Below, piece after piece: positions 29,206-38,858 of a DNA stretch of 64,000 nucleotides. Position numbers and translations under genes: made by a program. The DNA is taken from positions 1,758,501-1,822,500 of the forward strand of contig NZ_CP098360.1 of the NCBI RefSeq assembly GCF_030388245.1, read 5' to 3'. The notes beneath the pieces are model-generated. The model was not told where the DNA came from, made no database searches, and worked only from the letters and a program-made list of their open reading frames with translations. Each line of letters opens with the position of its first letter. Positions within the stretch are counted from its first letter, which is position 1. The DNA comes from Paracoccus sp. TOH. GTDB lineage: Bacteria; Pseudomonadota; Alphaproteobacteria; Rhodobacterales; Rhodobacteraceae.

Positions 29206-30008
29206 ACCTGTTGCGCAAGCCGGCCGGCCGGCACGGTCTTGTCCATCACCTGACCCCGGAAGACGCGGGCTGGTCCTATGTCGGCTTCGACCTCTGGCGG
29301 CTCGCGCCCGGCGAAGTGGCCGAGGGCCATACCGGCGGCATGGAAGCGATCCTGGTGATCGTCGAGGGCAAGGCCCGCATCGGCGGCGCCGGCCGCGACT
29401 GGGGCGAGATGGGCGCGCGGCTGGACGTGTTCGAGAAGACGCCGCCGCATTGCCTCTATCTGCCCGATGGCAGCGACTGGCGGGCCGAGGCCGTGACGCC
29501 GCTGACGCTGGCCGTCTGCCTTGCCCCCGGCAAGGGCGGGCATCCCGCGCGCCGCATCGGACCCGAGGGCATCGCGCTGACCCAGCGCGGGCAGGGCGCC
29601 AATACCCGCTTCATCAACAACATCGCCATGGAGGCCGAGGATTTCTGCGACAGCCTGCTGGTCACCGAGGTCTTCACCCCGGCAGGAAACTGGTCGAGCT
29701 ATCCGCCGCATCGCCATGATGAGGATGACTTTCCCAGGATGACCTATCTGGAGGAGACCTATTACCACCGGCTGAATCCGCCGCAGGGCTACGGCATCCA
29801 GCGGGTCTTTACCGAGGACGGCAGCCTGGACGAGACCATGGCGGTCAAGAACCACGATCTTGTGCTGGTGCCGCGCGGCCACCACCCCTGCGGCGTGCCC
29901 TATGGCTACGAGATGTATTACCTGAACGTCATGGCCGGCCCGATCCGCAAATGGCGTTACGAGAATCATCCCGATCACGACTGGATCTGGCAGCGCGACA
30001 ACGCCTGA
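29202..30008 (+). CDS. iolB: 5-deoxy-glucuronate isomerase
   Basis: 268 residues of the bicupin IolB family. The metal-binding cupin segment SSYPPHRHDEDDFPRMTYLE followed by ETYYHRLNPPQGYGIQRV is diagnostic, and VPRGHHPCGVPYGYEMYYLN marks the second conserved block. It converts 5-deoxy-glucuronate to the IolC substrate. The start overlaps the stop of the small membrane protein. No iolA (methylmalonate-semialdehyde dehydrogenase) follows in the window, so the last pathway step must be encoded elsewhere. Confidence 0.95.
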   Translation: MNLLRKPAGRHGLVHHLTPEDAGWSYVGFDLWRLAPGEVAEGHTGGMEAILVIVEGKARIGGAGRDWGEMGARLDVFEKTPPHCLYLPDGSDWRAEAVTPLTLAVCLAPGKGGHPARRIGPEGIALTQRGQGANTRFINNIAMEAEDFCDSLLVTEVFTPAGNWSSYPPHRHDEDDFPRMTYLEETYYHRLNPPQGYGIQRVFTEDGSLDETMAVKNHDLVLVPRGHHPCGVPYGYEMYYLNVMAGPIRKWRYENHPDHDWIWQRDNA

Positions 30009-30213
30009 GCGCCGCGCGCCGGCCGTTCCGGCGGGCAAGGTCTGCCTTTTCTTCCCCGGGTCTGGCTGGCGAAACGACAGAATCCTGCCGGATTTTTCGG
30101 CGTTTCGCTGCGTCATTCCAGCAAAGTGACGGTCAGCCCCGGCAGAGCACTTGACCTGTCAGGCAGATTCGTTTGCATCAGGGCAGGGAATATCTCTAGA
30201 CATGGGAGGCATT

Positions 30214-31818
30214 ATGTCGTTCTTCTCCACCCGCATGCTTGCGGCGTCGGCCTTTGCGCTGATGGCTGCGGCGCCGCTGCACGCCAAGACCTTCGTCTAT
30301 TGCTCGGAAGGCTCTCCCGAAGGCTTCGACCCGGCGCCCTATACGGCCGGCACCACCTTCGATGCCTCGGGCCATGCGGTCTACAACCGCCTGGTGCAGT
30401 TCAAGCCCGGCACCACCGAAATCGAGCCGGCGCTGGCCGAAAGCTGGGAGGTCAGCGAGGACGGGCTGACCTATACCTTCCACCTGCGCCAGGGCGTGAA
30501 ATTCCACTCCAACGACAAGTTCACCCCCTCGCGCGATTTCAACGCCGATGACGTGATCTTCACCTTCGAGCGTCAGGCCAAGGCCGACCATCCCTGGCAC
30601 GAATATATTCCCGGCATCACCTACGAATATTACTCCTCGATGGAGATGGACAAGCTGATCAAGTCCATCGAGAAGGTCGACGACCACACGGTGAAATTCA
30701 CCCTGAACCAGCCCGAGGCGCCATTCCTGGCCAACGTGGCGATGCCCTTCGTCTCGATCGTGTCCAAGGAATATGCCGACGCGCTGGAGACCGCCGGCAC
30801 CAAGGAAGACCTGAACAACGCCCCCATCGGCACCGGCCCCTTCAAGTTCGTCGCCTATCAGAAGGACGCGGTGATCCGCTACCAGAAGAACGCCGATTAC
30901 TGGGGCGAGGCGCCCAAGATCGACGATCTGGTCTTTGCCATCACCCCCGACGCCTCGGTGCGGCTGCAGAAGCTCAAGGCCGGCGAATGCCACCTGATGC
31001 CCTATCCGGCCCCCGCCGACCTGGCCGAGATCAAGGCCGACCCCAATCTCAAGCTGGACGAGCAGGCGGGCCTGAACGTCGGCTATCTGGCCTATAACAC
31101 CACCGTCGCGCCCTTCGACAAGCCCGAGGTCCGCAAGGCGCTGAACATGGCCATGGACAAGAAGGCCCTGGTCGAGGCGGTCTATCAGGGCAGCGCCGAA
31201 GTGGCGAAGAACCCGATCCCGCCGACCATGTGGTCCTATAACAACGCCATCGAGGACGATAAGTACGATCCCGAGGCCGCCAAGAAGATGCTCGAGGATG
31301 CGGGCGTCAAGGACCTGACCATGGAAGTCTGGGCCATGCCGGTGCAGCGCCCCTATATGCCCAACGCCCGCCGTGCCGCCGAGATGATCCAGAGCGATTT
31401 CGCCAAGGTCGGCGTCAAGGTCGAGATCATCAGCTACGAATGGGGCGAATATCTGAAGAAGTCGATGGAGGAAGGCCGCAAGGGCGCCGTCATCCTGGGC
31501 TGGACCGGCGACAACGGCGACCCCGACAACTTCCTGTCGGTGCTGCTCAGCTGTGCCGCGGCCACCCCGGGCGGCGCCAACCGCGCCTTCTGGTGCAACC
31601 AGGGGTTCTCGGACCTGCTGGCCAAGGCCAAGGCCAGCTCGGACCATGACGAGCGGGTCAAGCTCTACGAAGAGGCGCAGGTCATCTTCAAGCAAGAGGC
31701 GCCCTGGGCCACGCTGGCGCATTCGACGCAATATGTGCCGATGGCCAAGAACGTGACCGGCTTCGTGCAGTCGCCGTTGGGCGATTACACCTTCGAATCC
31801 GTGGACCTGACCGAATAA
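30214..31818 (+). CDS. Dipeptide/oligopeptide ABC transporter, periplasmic binding protein (DppA type)
   Basis: 534 residues from ATG 30214 with GGGAGGC 5 nt upstream. Residues 1-24 are a signal peptide (MLAASAFALMAAAPLHAK). The mature protein is an SBP_bac_5 member, with TFVYCSEGSPEGFDPAPYTA at the N-terminus, APIGTGPFKFVAYQKD and GYLAYNTTVAPFDKPEVR as conserved family blocks. It delivers peptides to the permease and ATPases downstream. Many homologues bind dipeptides or haem/glutathione; the exact ligand is unknown. Confidence 0.92.
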   Translation: MSFFSTRMLAASAFALMAAAPLHAKTFVYCSEGSPEGFDPAPYTAGTTFDASGHAVYNRLVQFKPGTTEIEPALAESWEVSEDGLTYTFHLRQGVKFHSNDKFTPSRDFNADDVIFTFERQAKADHPWHEYIPGITYEYYSSMEMDKLIKSIEKVDDHTVKFTLNQPEAPFLANVAMPFVSIVSKEYADALETAGTKEDLNNAPIGTGPFKFVAYQKDAVIRYQKNADYWGEAPKIDDLVFAITPDASVRLQKLKAGECHLMPYPAPADLAEIKADPNLKLDEQAGLNVGYLAYNTTVAPFDKPEVRKALNMAMDKKALVEAVYQGSAEVAKNPIPPTMWSYNNAIEDDKYDPEAAKKMLEDAGVKDLTMEVWAMPVQRPYMPNARRAAEMIQSDFAKVGVKVEIISYEWGEYLKKSMEEGRKGAVILGWTGDNGDPDNFLSVLLSCAAATPGGANRAFWCNQGFSDLLAKAKASSDHDERVKLYEEAQVIFKQEAPWATLAHSTQYVPMAKNVTGFVQSPLGDYTFESVDLTE

Positions 31819-31844
31819 GGTCAGCCCCGGATTGATACTCGTGC

Positions 31845-31874
31845 GGCCGTGCGGGGGAAGCCCCCTGCACGGCC
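31845..31874 (+). terminator. Intercistronic stem-loop between binding protein and permease genes
   Basis: GGCCGTGC-GGGGG pairs with CCCCC-T-GCACGGCC around an AAG loop: thirteen base pairs with one bulged T. No T-run follows. Such hairpins after a binding-protein gene usually stabilise or attenuate the transcript so that the binding protein is made in excess. It lies 17 nt before the permease start. Confidence 0.65.
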
Positions 31875-31890
31875 CTTAGGTCAGGGTTCG

Positions 31891-32898
31891 ATGCTCAGAT
31901 TCATCCTCAAGAAACTGCTTTACCTGGTCCCGACGATGATCGGGATCACGCTGGTGGCCTTCGGCTTCATCCGGCTGCTGCCCGGCGACCCGGTGCTGCT
32001 GATGGCCGGCGAGCGCGGCGTCTCGCCCGAACGCTACGCCCAGATCGCGGCGCAGCTCGGATATGACAAGCCGGTCTGGCAGCAATATTTCCACTATCTC
32101 GGCAACCTGCTGCAGGGCGACCTGGGCAATTCGCTGGTGACCAAGAAGCCGGTGCTGGCCGAGTTCCTGGCGCTGTTCCCGGCCACGGTCGAGCTGGGGC
32201 TGGTCGCCATCGTCCTGGCCACGCTGATCGGCGTGCCGGTGGGCGTCATCGCCGCGATCAAGCGCGGCAGCTGGTTCGACCAGATCTCGATGACCGGGGC
32301 GCTGATCGGGTTTTCGATGCCGATCTTCTGGTGGGGGCTGCTGCTCATCATCCTGTTCTCGGGCGTGCTGGGTTGGACGCCGGTCTCGGGGCGCATCTCG
32401 CTGATGTATTTCTTCCCGTCGGTGACCGGCTTCATGCTGATCGACAGCCTGCTTTCCGGTCAGGAGGGCGCCTTCGCCTCGGCGCTGAGCCACCTGATCC
32501 TGCCCTCGATCGTGTTGGCGACCATCCCGCTGGCGGTGATCGCGCGCCAGACCCGCTCGGCCATGCTCGAGGTGATGGGCGAGGATTACGTCCGCACCGC
32601 CAAGGCCAAGGGCCTGTCGCCGCGCCGGGTGATCGGCGTGCATGCGCTGCGCAATGCCATGATCCCGGTGATCACCACCATCGGCCTGCAGATCGGCGTG
32701 CTGATGGCCGGCGCCATCCTGACCGAGACGATCTTTTCCTGGCCCGGCATCGGCAAGTGGATGATCGATTCGATCTCGCGCCGCGACTATCCGGTGGTGC
32801 AGTCGGGCCTGCTGCTGATCGCCGCCATCGTGATGATCGTGAACCTGATCGTCGACCTGACCTATGGTCTCATCAACCCGAGGATCCGGCACAAATGA
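31891..32898 (+). CDS. Dipeptide ABC transporter permease (DppB type)
   Basis: 335 residues from ATG 31891. The N-terminal MLRFILKKLLYLVPTMIGIT and RLLPGDP are hallmarks of DppB/OppB proteins. Six hydrophobic helices follow, and the ATPase-coupling EAA-like loop reads EDYVRTAKAKGLSPRRVI. It overlaps the next permease by ATGA. Confidence 0.94.
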   Translation: MLRFILKKLLYLVPTMIGITLVAFGFIRLLPGDPVLLMAGERGVSPERYAQIAAQLGYDKPVWQQYFHYLGNLLQGDLGNSLVTKKPVLAEFLALFPATVELGLVAIVLATLIGVPVGVIAAIKRGSWFDQISMTGALIGFSMPIFWWGLLLIILFSGVLGWTPVSGRISLMYFFPSVTGFMLIDSLLSGQEGAFASALSHLILPSIVLATIPLAVIARQTRSAMLEVMGEDYVRTAKAKGLSPRRVIGVHALRNAMIPVITTIGLQIGVLMAGAILTETIFSWPGIGKWMIDSISRRDYPVVQSGLLLIAAIVMIVNLIVDLTYGLINPRIRHK

Positions 32899-33797
32899 CC
32901 GATACCACCGTCAAGATCTCGGACGCAGCCATTCGCCGCCGGATGCTGCGCGAGTTCTGGTTCTACTTCAGCCAGAACCGCGGCGCGGTGATCGGCCTCG
33001 TCGTCTTCGTCCTGCTGGTGCTGACCGCCGTCTTCGCGGCACTGATCGCCCCGCATGACCCCACGCAGCAGTATCGCGACGCGCTGCTGGTGCCGCCGAT
33101 CTGGCAAGAGGGCGGCCGCGCCGGCTTCCTGCTGGGCACCGATGCGGTGGGCCGGGACATGCTGTCGCGGCTGATCTACGGCGCGCAATATTCGCTGTTC
33201 ATCGGCATCGTCGTCGTTGCCATCGCCCTGACCGGCGGCATCGTCATCGGGCTTGTCGCCGGCTTCTTCGGCGGCTGGGTCGACTCGGTGATCATGCGGG
33301 TCATGGACGTGGTGCTGGCCTTCCCATCGCTGCTGCTGGCGCTGGTGCTGGTGGCGGTGCTGGGGCCGGGCCTGACCAATGCGATGATCGCCATCGCCAT
33401 CGTCTACCAGCCGCATTTCGCCCGCCTGACCCGCGCCGCGGTGATGGGAGAGAAGGCGCGCGAATACGTCACCGCCGCCAAGGTCGCGGGCGCCTCGAAC
33501 CTGCGGCTGATGTTCAAGACCATCTTGCCCAACTGTCTGGCGCCGCTGATCGTGCAGGCGACGCTTTCCTTCAGCTCGGCGGTTCTCGACTCCGCGGCGC
33601 TGGGTTTCCTCGGCATGGGCGCGCAGCCGCCGGCCTCGGAATGGGGCACCATGCTGGCCGAGGCGCGCGAGTTCATCCTGCGCGCCTGGTGGGTCGTCAC
33701 CTTCCCCGGCCTGGCCATCCTGGTCTCGGTGCTGGCGATCAACCTGATGGGCGACGGTCTGCGCGACGCGCTCGACCCGAAACTGAAGCGGAGCTGA
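32895..33797 (+). CDS. Dipeptide ABC transporter permease (DppC type)
   Basis: 300 residues. It starts with the OppC_N-type segment FWFYFSQNRGAVIGLVVF and contains LLGTDAVGRDMLSRLIYGAQ, a diagnostic DppC block. The EAA-like coupling loop is EYVTAAKVAGASNLRLMFK. It pairs with the DppB-type protein in the inner membrane. The ATG overlaps the preceding stop. Confidence 0.94.
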   Translation: MTDTTVKISDAAIRRRMLREFWFYFSQNRGAVIGLVVFVLLVLTAVFAALIAPHDPTQQYRDALLVPPIWQEGGRAGFLLGTDAVGRDMLSRLIYGAQYSLFIGIVVVAIALTGGIVIGLVAGFFGGWVDSVIMRVMDVVLAFPSLLLALVLVAVLGPGLTNAMIAIAIVYQPHFARLTRAAVMGEKAREYVTAAKVAGASNLRLMFKTILPNCLAPLIVQATLSFSSAVLDSAALGFLGMGAQPPASEWGTMLAEAREFILRAWWVVTFPGLAILVSVLAINLMGDGLRDALDPKLKRS

Positions 33798-33800
33798 GCC

Positions 33801-34637
33801 ATGGCCTTGCTGACAATCCGCAACCTGACCGTGCGCTTCGCCACCTCGACCGGCAGCTTCACCGCCGTGGACGGCATCGACGTGCGTGTCGACAAGGGCG
33901 AGGTGCTGGCCATCGTCGGCGAATCCGGCTCGGGCAAGTCGGTGTCGATGCTGGCGGCGATGGGGCTTCTGCCCGATACCGCCACCGTCACCGCCGACGA
34001 GATGAGCTTCGACGGCCAGGACCTGCTTGGGATGACCCCGCGCCAGCGGCGGCGCATCATCGGGCGCGAGATCACCATGATCTTCCAGGAGCCCATCGCC
34101 TCGCTGAATCCCAGCTTCACCACCGGCTACCAGATCGAGGAGGTGCTGCGTTTCAACGCCGGCCTGTCGAAACGCGCCGCGCGGGCCCGGGCGCTGGAGC
34201 TTTACCGCCAGGTCGGCATTCCCGACCCCGAGGAAAAGCTGAAATCCTATCCGCACCAGATGTCGGGCGGGCAATGCCAGCGGGTGATGATCGCCATGGC
34301 CATCGCCACCAACCCGCGCCTGCTGATCGCCGACGAGCCCACCACCGCGCTCGACGTGACCATCCAGAAGCAGATTCTCGATCTGCTGATGAAATTGCAG
34401 GAACAGACCGGCATGGCGCTGATCCTGATCACCCATGACATGGGCGTCGTCGCTGAAACCGCCGACCGGGTGCAGGTGCAATACAAGGGCAAGAAGATGG
34501 AAGAGGCCGACGTGCTGTCGCTGTTCGAGGCGCCCAGGCACCCCTATACCCGCGCGCTGCTTTCGGCCCTGCCGGAAAACGCCACCGGCGACCGGCTGCC
34601 CACCGTGGGCTCGTTCCTCGAGGAGGCCGCGAAATGA
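33801..34637 (+). CDS. Dipeptide ABC transporter ATP-binding protein (DppD type)
   Basis: 278 residues. Walker A is [16 protein letters not shown], the signature [14 protein letters not shown] and Walker [15 protein letters not shown]. It is shorter than the usual 320-330 residues: it stops after [12 protein letters not shown] plus a short tail and lacks the long cysteine-containing C-terminal extension often seen in DppD. It overlaps the partner ATPase gene by four bases. Confidence 0.92.
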   Translation: MALLTIRNLTVRFATSTGSFTAVDGIDVRVDKGEVLAIVGESGSGKSVSMLAAMGLLPDTATVTADEMSFDGQDLLGMTPRQRRRIIGREITMIFQEPIASLNPSFTTGYQIEEVLRFNAGLSKRAARARALELYRQVGIPDPEEKLKSYPHQMSGGQCQRVMIAMAIATNPRLLIADEPTTALDVTIQKQILDLLMKLQEQTGMALILITHDMGVVAETADRVQVQYKGKKMEEADVLSLFEAPRHPYTRALLSALPENATGDRLPTVGSFLEEAAK

Positions 34638-35485
34638 GCACCGGAACCCATGTCGTCGAAGGCCGCAACATCATCCGCGACTATCACGTTCCCGGCTCGC
34701 TGACCCGCCGGGCGCGCGAGGTGCGCGCGGTCAAGGGCATCAGCTTTTCGGTGGACCGCGGCAAGACTTTGGCCATCGTCGGCGAATCCGGCTCGGGCAA
34801 GTCGACGCTGGCGCGGATCATCGCGCTGATCGACCCGGCGACCGAAGGCGAGCTGCTGATCGACGGCAAGGCGGTGGACATCGGCACGCAGCGGCTGACG
34901 CGCGAGATGCGCTCCAAGGTGCAGATGGTGTTCCAGAACCCCTATGGCAGCCTGAACCCGCGCCAGAAGATCGGCGACGTGCTGATGGAGCCATTGTTGC
35001 TGAACACCGACACGCCCTCGGCCGAACGGCGCCGCCGGGCCGAGGAGATGCTGGTCAAGGTCGGCCTGCCGCCCGAGGTGTTCAACCGCTATCCGCACAT
35101 GTTCTCGGGCGGGCAGCGCCAGCGCATCGCCATCGCCCGGGCCTTGATGCTGAACCCGACGCTGCTGGTGCTGGACGAACCGGTCTCGGCGCTGGACCTG
35201 TCGGTGCAGGCGCAGGTGCTGAACCTGCTGGCCGACCTGCAGGAGGAGTTCGACCTGGCCTATGTGTTCATCAGCCACGACCTGTCGGTGGTGCGCTACA
35301 TCGCCGACGAGGTGCTGGTGATGCACAAGGGCGAGGCGGTGGAACAGGGCAGCCGCGAGGCGGTCTTTGCCGACCCCCGGCACCCCTATACGCGCGAGCT
35401 GTTCGCCGCGACCCCGATGACGGATGTCGAGGCGATCCGCGAACGGGTGACCCGCCGCCAGGCTCTGCGCGCCGCGACCGCCTGA
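34634..35485 (+). CDS. Dipeptide ABC transporter ATP-binding protein (DppF type)
   Basis: 283 residues. Walker A is [14 protein letters not shown], the Q-loop text [19 protein letters not shown] is typical of DppF/OppF, the signature is [14 protein letters not shown] and Walker [15 protein letters not shown]. With DppD it forms the heterodimeric motor. It is the last gene of the operon and the last clearly core gene before the accessory region begins. Confidence 0.94.
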   Translation: MSTGTHVVEGRNIIRDYHVPGSLTRRAREVRAVKGISFSVDRGKTLAIVGESGSGKSTLARIIALIDPATEGELLIDGKAVDIGTQRLTREMRSKVQMVFQNPYGSLNPRQKIGDVLMEPLLLNTDTPSAERRRRAEEMLVKVGLPPEVFNRYPHMFSGGQRQRIAIARALMLNPTLLVLDEPVSALDLSVQAQVLNLLADLQEEFDLAYVFISHDLSVVRYIADEVLVMHKGEAVEQGSREAVFADPRHPYTRELFAATPMTDVEAIRERVTRRQALRAATA

Positions 35486-35637
35486 CCCCGCCAGCTGCGC
35501 AAAACCCGCCGGGGCGCGCGCGCCGCCGCCGCCTTGGCGGGATTCTCTGGTTTTTCAAACACGCTCGGAGATCCGGGGGGCGAGGCGCACCGCAGCTGGT
35601 GAGTTCAAGACGAAACGCGACAAGTCCTGTCAGCATA

Positions 35638-35689
35638 GCATGATCCGGGCGGGCGGAGACATACGCATCGCAGCCGGGCCGGATCATGC
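35638..35689. repeat. 11-bp inverted repeat in the dppF to AhpD-like gap
   Basis: GCATGATCCGG at 35638-35648 is repeated as CCGGATCATGC at 35679-35689 with a 30-nt spacer. It ends 94 nt before the TTG start of the next gene. It could be an operator for an upstream regulator or debris of a mobile-element end; nothing else stands out in the 298-bp gap. Confidence 0.4.
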
Positions 35690-35783
35690 GGTCAGTTGGA
35701 TGAAGTCATCGTCGTTCAGAGCCCATTGCGGACAGTGATCGGCAGCGTAAGCTAGGTCACTAGCACCACATGGAGGACGGACC

Positions 35784-36242
35784 TTGTCCAGTAGGGTGAA
35801 TTATTATCGCGCCGCTCCAGGCGCAATGAAGGCCATGATGGATCTGGAGGAAGCGACCAAGGAACTCTCCATCACAGCGCCAATTCGAGAATTGGTGAAA
35901 ATGCGCGTATCGCAGATCAATGGTTGCGCCTATTGCCTGAACCTACATGCACCCGAGGCGCGCGCGGCGGGGGTTTCACAGCAAAAACTGGATGTTTTGC
36001 CTGCCTGGCGGGAAAGCCCGGCCTTCGATGCAAAAGAGCGTGCGGCGCTCGCATGGTCCGAGGCGCTGACACGGCTGGAAACGACGAATGCCCCTGATGC
36101 CGATTACCAGATGCTGGCGGATGCCTTTGATGATCGCGAAAGGGTCGAACTGACGCTCATCATCACGACCATAAACGCATGGAACCGCTTTGCCGTTGGG
36201 TTCAGGTCCCAACATCCCATCGCTCGTGTGGCGCAGCCATAG
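35784..36242 (+). CDS. AhpD-like / carboxymuconolactone decarboxylase family protein
   Basis: 152 residues from a TTG start with GGAGGA 6 nt upstream. The family core is KMRVSQINGCAYCLNLH, with the redox pair C-x-x-C (CAYC) and the following His, as in alkylhydroperoxidase AhpD-like proteins. It is a small, all-helical cytoplasmic protein, probably a peroxidase-type thiol enzyme. Codon use is slightly less GC-biased than the flanking core genes. A LysR C-terminal fragment lies next to it on the opposite strand, an arrangement often seen for AhpD-like genes and their regulators, which suggests that the intact pair was disrupted. Confidence 0.88.
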   Translation: MSSRVNYYRAAPGAMKAMMDLEEATKELSITAPIRELVKMRVSQINGCAYCLNLHAPEARAAGVSQQKLDVLPAWRESPAFDAKERAALAWSEALTRLETTNAPDADYQMLADAFDDRERVELTLIITTINAWNRFAVGFRSQHPIARVAQP

Positions 36243-36474
36243 AAAGGCGATGATCGTCTGCTCCGTCCGCGTCTTCCCTGTTCGCGGACGATGGTGTGGA
36301 TGGTCGCGATTGCCGACAGTACACATTCGTGCATCGAGCGACGAAGGTGTCGGAAGAGCCCACTGCCGAAGTGTCAAATTATCGCTGCGCATGCTCGCCG
36401 CATTTCTTCCGCTGCAAAGCGGCAGGCAGGGCGGCTGACTGAAATCGGGCGCAGGCTGTATCTGTTGCCTGCGG

Positions 36475-37176
36475 TCACGGCGTGCGGGGGCGACGGCACC
36501 AGGCGACCAGCGCCTCGGCGAAGATGGACATTGCCGGCGACACCTCGCGCGACGGGTAGTAGAGATAGAACCCCGGCAAGGGTCCGATGCGGTCGTGCAG
36601 CACGCTCTCCAGTCGCCCCGTTTCGAGGTCCTCCGCTACCATGTGGTGCCACAGGCAGGTCAGCCCCAGTCCCCGGATCGCGGCCTGCCGCAGCAACGCT
36701 CCGTCGTTGAACACCATCGTGGTGGCGTCCCGGAACATCACTTCACCCGTCGGCCCGACGAACCGCCAGGGCATCACGCGGCCCGCCGAATGCATCCGGT
36801 AGCCGAGGCACGGATGCCCGGCCAGGTCCTCCGGCCGGACCGGCCGTCCGGCCCGATCAAGGTAGTCGGGCGCCGCGACGACCACCGGCCGGGTCTCCTC
36901 GGTCAGGCGCCGGGCGATCATGTCCATCCGCAAAGCCTCATGCCGGAACAGCTTGCGTTGCCGGCTGCGCCGCGCCGTCGCGAGCTGCTGCGCATTCACA
37001 TGCCAATAGCCATTCGCCATCGGCACATCGGGATCATGCCAGAAGTTGCGGCGGATCTCGCGATGAACGGTCGAACGGTGCCGGCCGAGCTGGACAGCGA
37101 TTTGTGCCACGCTGAGCTTGCGTTGTAACAGGGCGGCAATGATGCGGCGTTCGGCGAAGCTGAGATGCGAGGTCAA
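36475..37176 (-). pseudogene. In-frame chimera: IS30-type transposase N-terminus joined to LysR C-terminus
   Basis: An open frame of 233 residues from a TTG at 37176 with GAGGAG 6 nt upstream. The first ~70 residues are the DNA-binding part of an IS30-family transposase (HLSFAERRIIAALLQRKLS, then AVQLGRHRSTVHREIRRN). From about residue 78 the text changes to the effector domain of a LysR-type regulator (DMIARRLTEETRPVVVAAPD, later AIRGLGLTCLWHHMVAEDL). The transposase lacks its DDE domain and the regulator lacks its helix-turn-helix. The junction is near 36930-36945 and keeps the frame open. It is probably the result of insertion and deletion; whether the chimera is made is unknown. Confidence 0.7.
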
Positions 37177-37352
37177 GGGGGCTCTCCTCGGATTGTAACA
37201 GCCTGAAAATGAAATGACGGCCAATAAGAGACCATGGCCGTGAAATTTATTCAATGGAATCAATGATTGTTTTCGAATCCGGCGGCGTGGCTGTTCCATT
37301 CAGAGGGCAAATAACGCCCATCGAAACTCGTTTGAGACCTCTGATACGCAGC

Positions 37353-37379
37353 AAAAAAAGCCGCCCATGATGGGCGGCT
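37353..37379 (-). terminator. Intrinsic terminator for the TniQ-like gene
   Basis: On the minus strand AGCCGCCCA-TCA-TGGGCGGCT is followed by TTTTTT. It lies 27 nt past the stop of the TniQ-like frame. Confidence 0.85.
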
Positions 37380-37405
37380 CGCGAGAGTTCAGGCTTGGAT
37401 ACGGG

Positions 37406-38620
37406 TCAGATGTCGGATCGGCGGAAGATTTGAGTCGCCACGGGCATGTCTGACAGAATCGGCAAGATCCCGCGCTGCTGCAGGGCTGCATGCATCTCGT
37501 CGAGCGTTGCACCCTCGGCTTCGGCCAGTTCGCGGATCGAGATATGGTCGTGCCGGAACTGTTCGAAATCGGGCTTCGCGACCTGATGGCGACGTTTCAG
37601 CGGGCCGGTGAGCGGGACAACACGCCGGATGATCGGCGCTCCGCTCTCGTCGGGAATCCGCATGATGTTCTCGAGGATCCGCACCTCGACCCCTAATTCG
37701 TTGGCAGCATCTTCCTTGGACATCGCGGCCGTCATCGGTGGTGCCTCCAGAATTCGGAGCAACTGGCGTTCATCGATCAGTAGTCCATCGAAATCAGCCC
37801 GCCCGATCATGCCGTAAAGGTCGAGGCTGCCGGACAGGGCCAGCCGGATGATCCGGTCGACCTGCCAATGGGCGTGGCGCGCAGCCGCGCTCAAGGTGGC
37901 AAACTGCACGGGGACAAGCGCAAGGGTGGTGGCATTTTCGAAGAGAATGGCCAGAAGGTCCTGAACGGAGACCAAGCTGACCCGCTTCAGGGCATCCGCG
38001 TCGCGATCACCAGCAATCCTGTTGCCCAAGACTCTCTCGACCAATCCCGCGTTGAGGACCGCCGCCGCCGTCGTTGTGTCGCAGCCAAGATGGGCAGACA
38101 GCGCGTTGGCGGAGACCGATCCCCACAGCTCGCACGCCACGGCTTCGCTTTCGACCGCATCGAAGGTAAGCGCATTCAAAGGTCGGCCGTCATCTGCGGA
38201 CAACAGTCCCAAGCCGGCGAATACGTCTCTCACCTGCAACCTGGACATTCCGCTCACCGCGGAGAGCGTCGCAAGGTCATGTCGACGCCGTGCAGGCACG
38301 ACCTCCCCGAAGATGTTCTCCCCGGCTGCGAGAGGGACATTGTCAAGAAGGAACGAGCGCACCAGCGGGCGGAGCGGGGACAGATCCTCGTTCAGCCTGA
38401 CTGCGTCATAGAGCCTGTCCAAGGCACGGGCGGGGGTGTTGACGCGGGCCTTTTGGCCCCGTTGGCACAGAATATCGTCGAGGGCCTTCAGGATGCCCGC
38501 CTCGTCCCGCAGCAGCGCTTCGAAGCCGATCCCGCAAGCATCCCCCAGGTCGCCGGTCGCGTGATCCCGCATGGCATTTCCCAGACACCTCGAAATGCCC
38601 ACGACCTGATCGAGGCGATA
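37406..38620 (-). pseudogene. TniQ-like transposition protein, N-terminus missing
   Basis: About 405 codons ending at 37406. The text resembles the C-terminal two thirds of large TniQ-family proteins found in Rhodobacter relatives: YRLDQVVGISRCLGNAM at the left limit, repeated helix-turn-helix-like segments (TLSAVSGMSRLQVRDVFAG), QVDRIIRLALSGSLDLYG and the C-terminal ATQIFRRSDI. The N-terminal TniQ domain with its zinc-binding cysteines is absent. Similarity stops near 38620, and the frame then runs antisense through the phage-like genes to an unlikely ATG at 38836. The gene was therefore cut by the rearrangement that brought in the phage-like block. TniQ proteins target Tn7/Tn5053-type transposition. 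Assignment is from memory of family patterns. Confidence 0.65.
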
Positions 38621-38648
38621 TGCCGTGTTCGGTGAAGACGATGGCCAT

Positions 38649-38858
38649 ATGCTGACCATCTTCGCGGCGCGGGCCGTCTCGGGCTTCATGGCGAAAGCGG
38701 CGCTGACCGGGCTGTTTGGCGCGGCGCAGGTGCTGGGCCAGCCGCTGCGGGTCCATACGACCAAGGTGCGCACCTTCGCCAAGATGATGGGGGCAGGGCG
38801 GGCCTCGGTCGCCATCGACGGCGACGGCATCCCCATGGGGGTATTCCATGGGGTCTAA
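38649..38858 (+). CDS. Small protein, or 3' remnant of a larger gene, at the start of the phage-like block
   Basis: 69 residues from ATG 38649 (a GTG at 38625 is in frame; a stop lies at 38607). The N-terminal third is an amphipathic Ala/Gly-rich helix (FMAKAALTGLFGAAQVLG), followed by a basic stretch and GRASVAIDGDGIPMGVFHGV. I do not recognise a family. Its stop overlaps the start of the next gene by 11 nt, so it belongs to the phage-like operon. Because the junction with the TniQ remnant lies just upstream, the frame may be only the tail of a longer phage gene. Confidence 0.55.
   Translation: MLTIFAARAVSGFMAKAALTGLFGAAQVLGQPLRVHTTKVRTFAKMMGAGRASVAIDGDGIPMGVFHGV

Noticed and set aside
38621..38836. 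N-terminal extension of the TniQ-like frame to an ATG at 38836
   Set aside because: This part is antisense to the first phage-like genes and carries no TniQ similarity; the real 5' part is missing.
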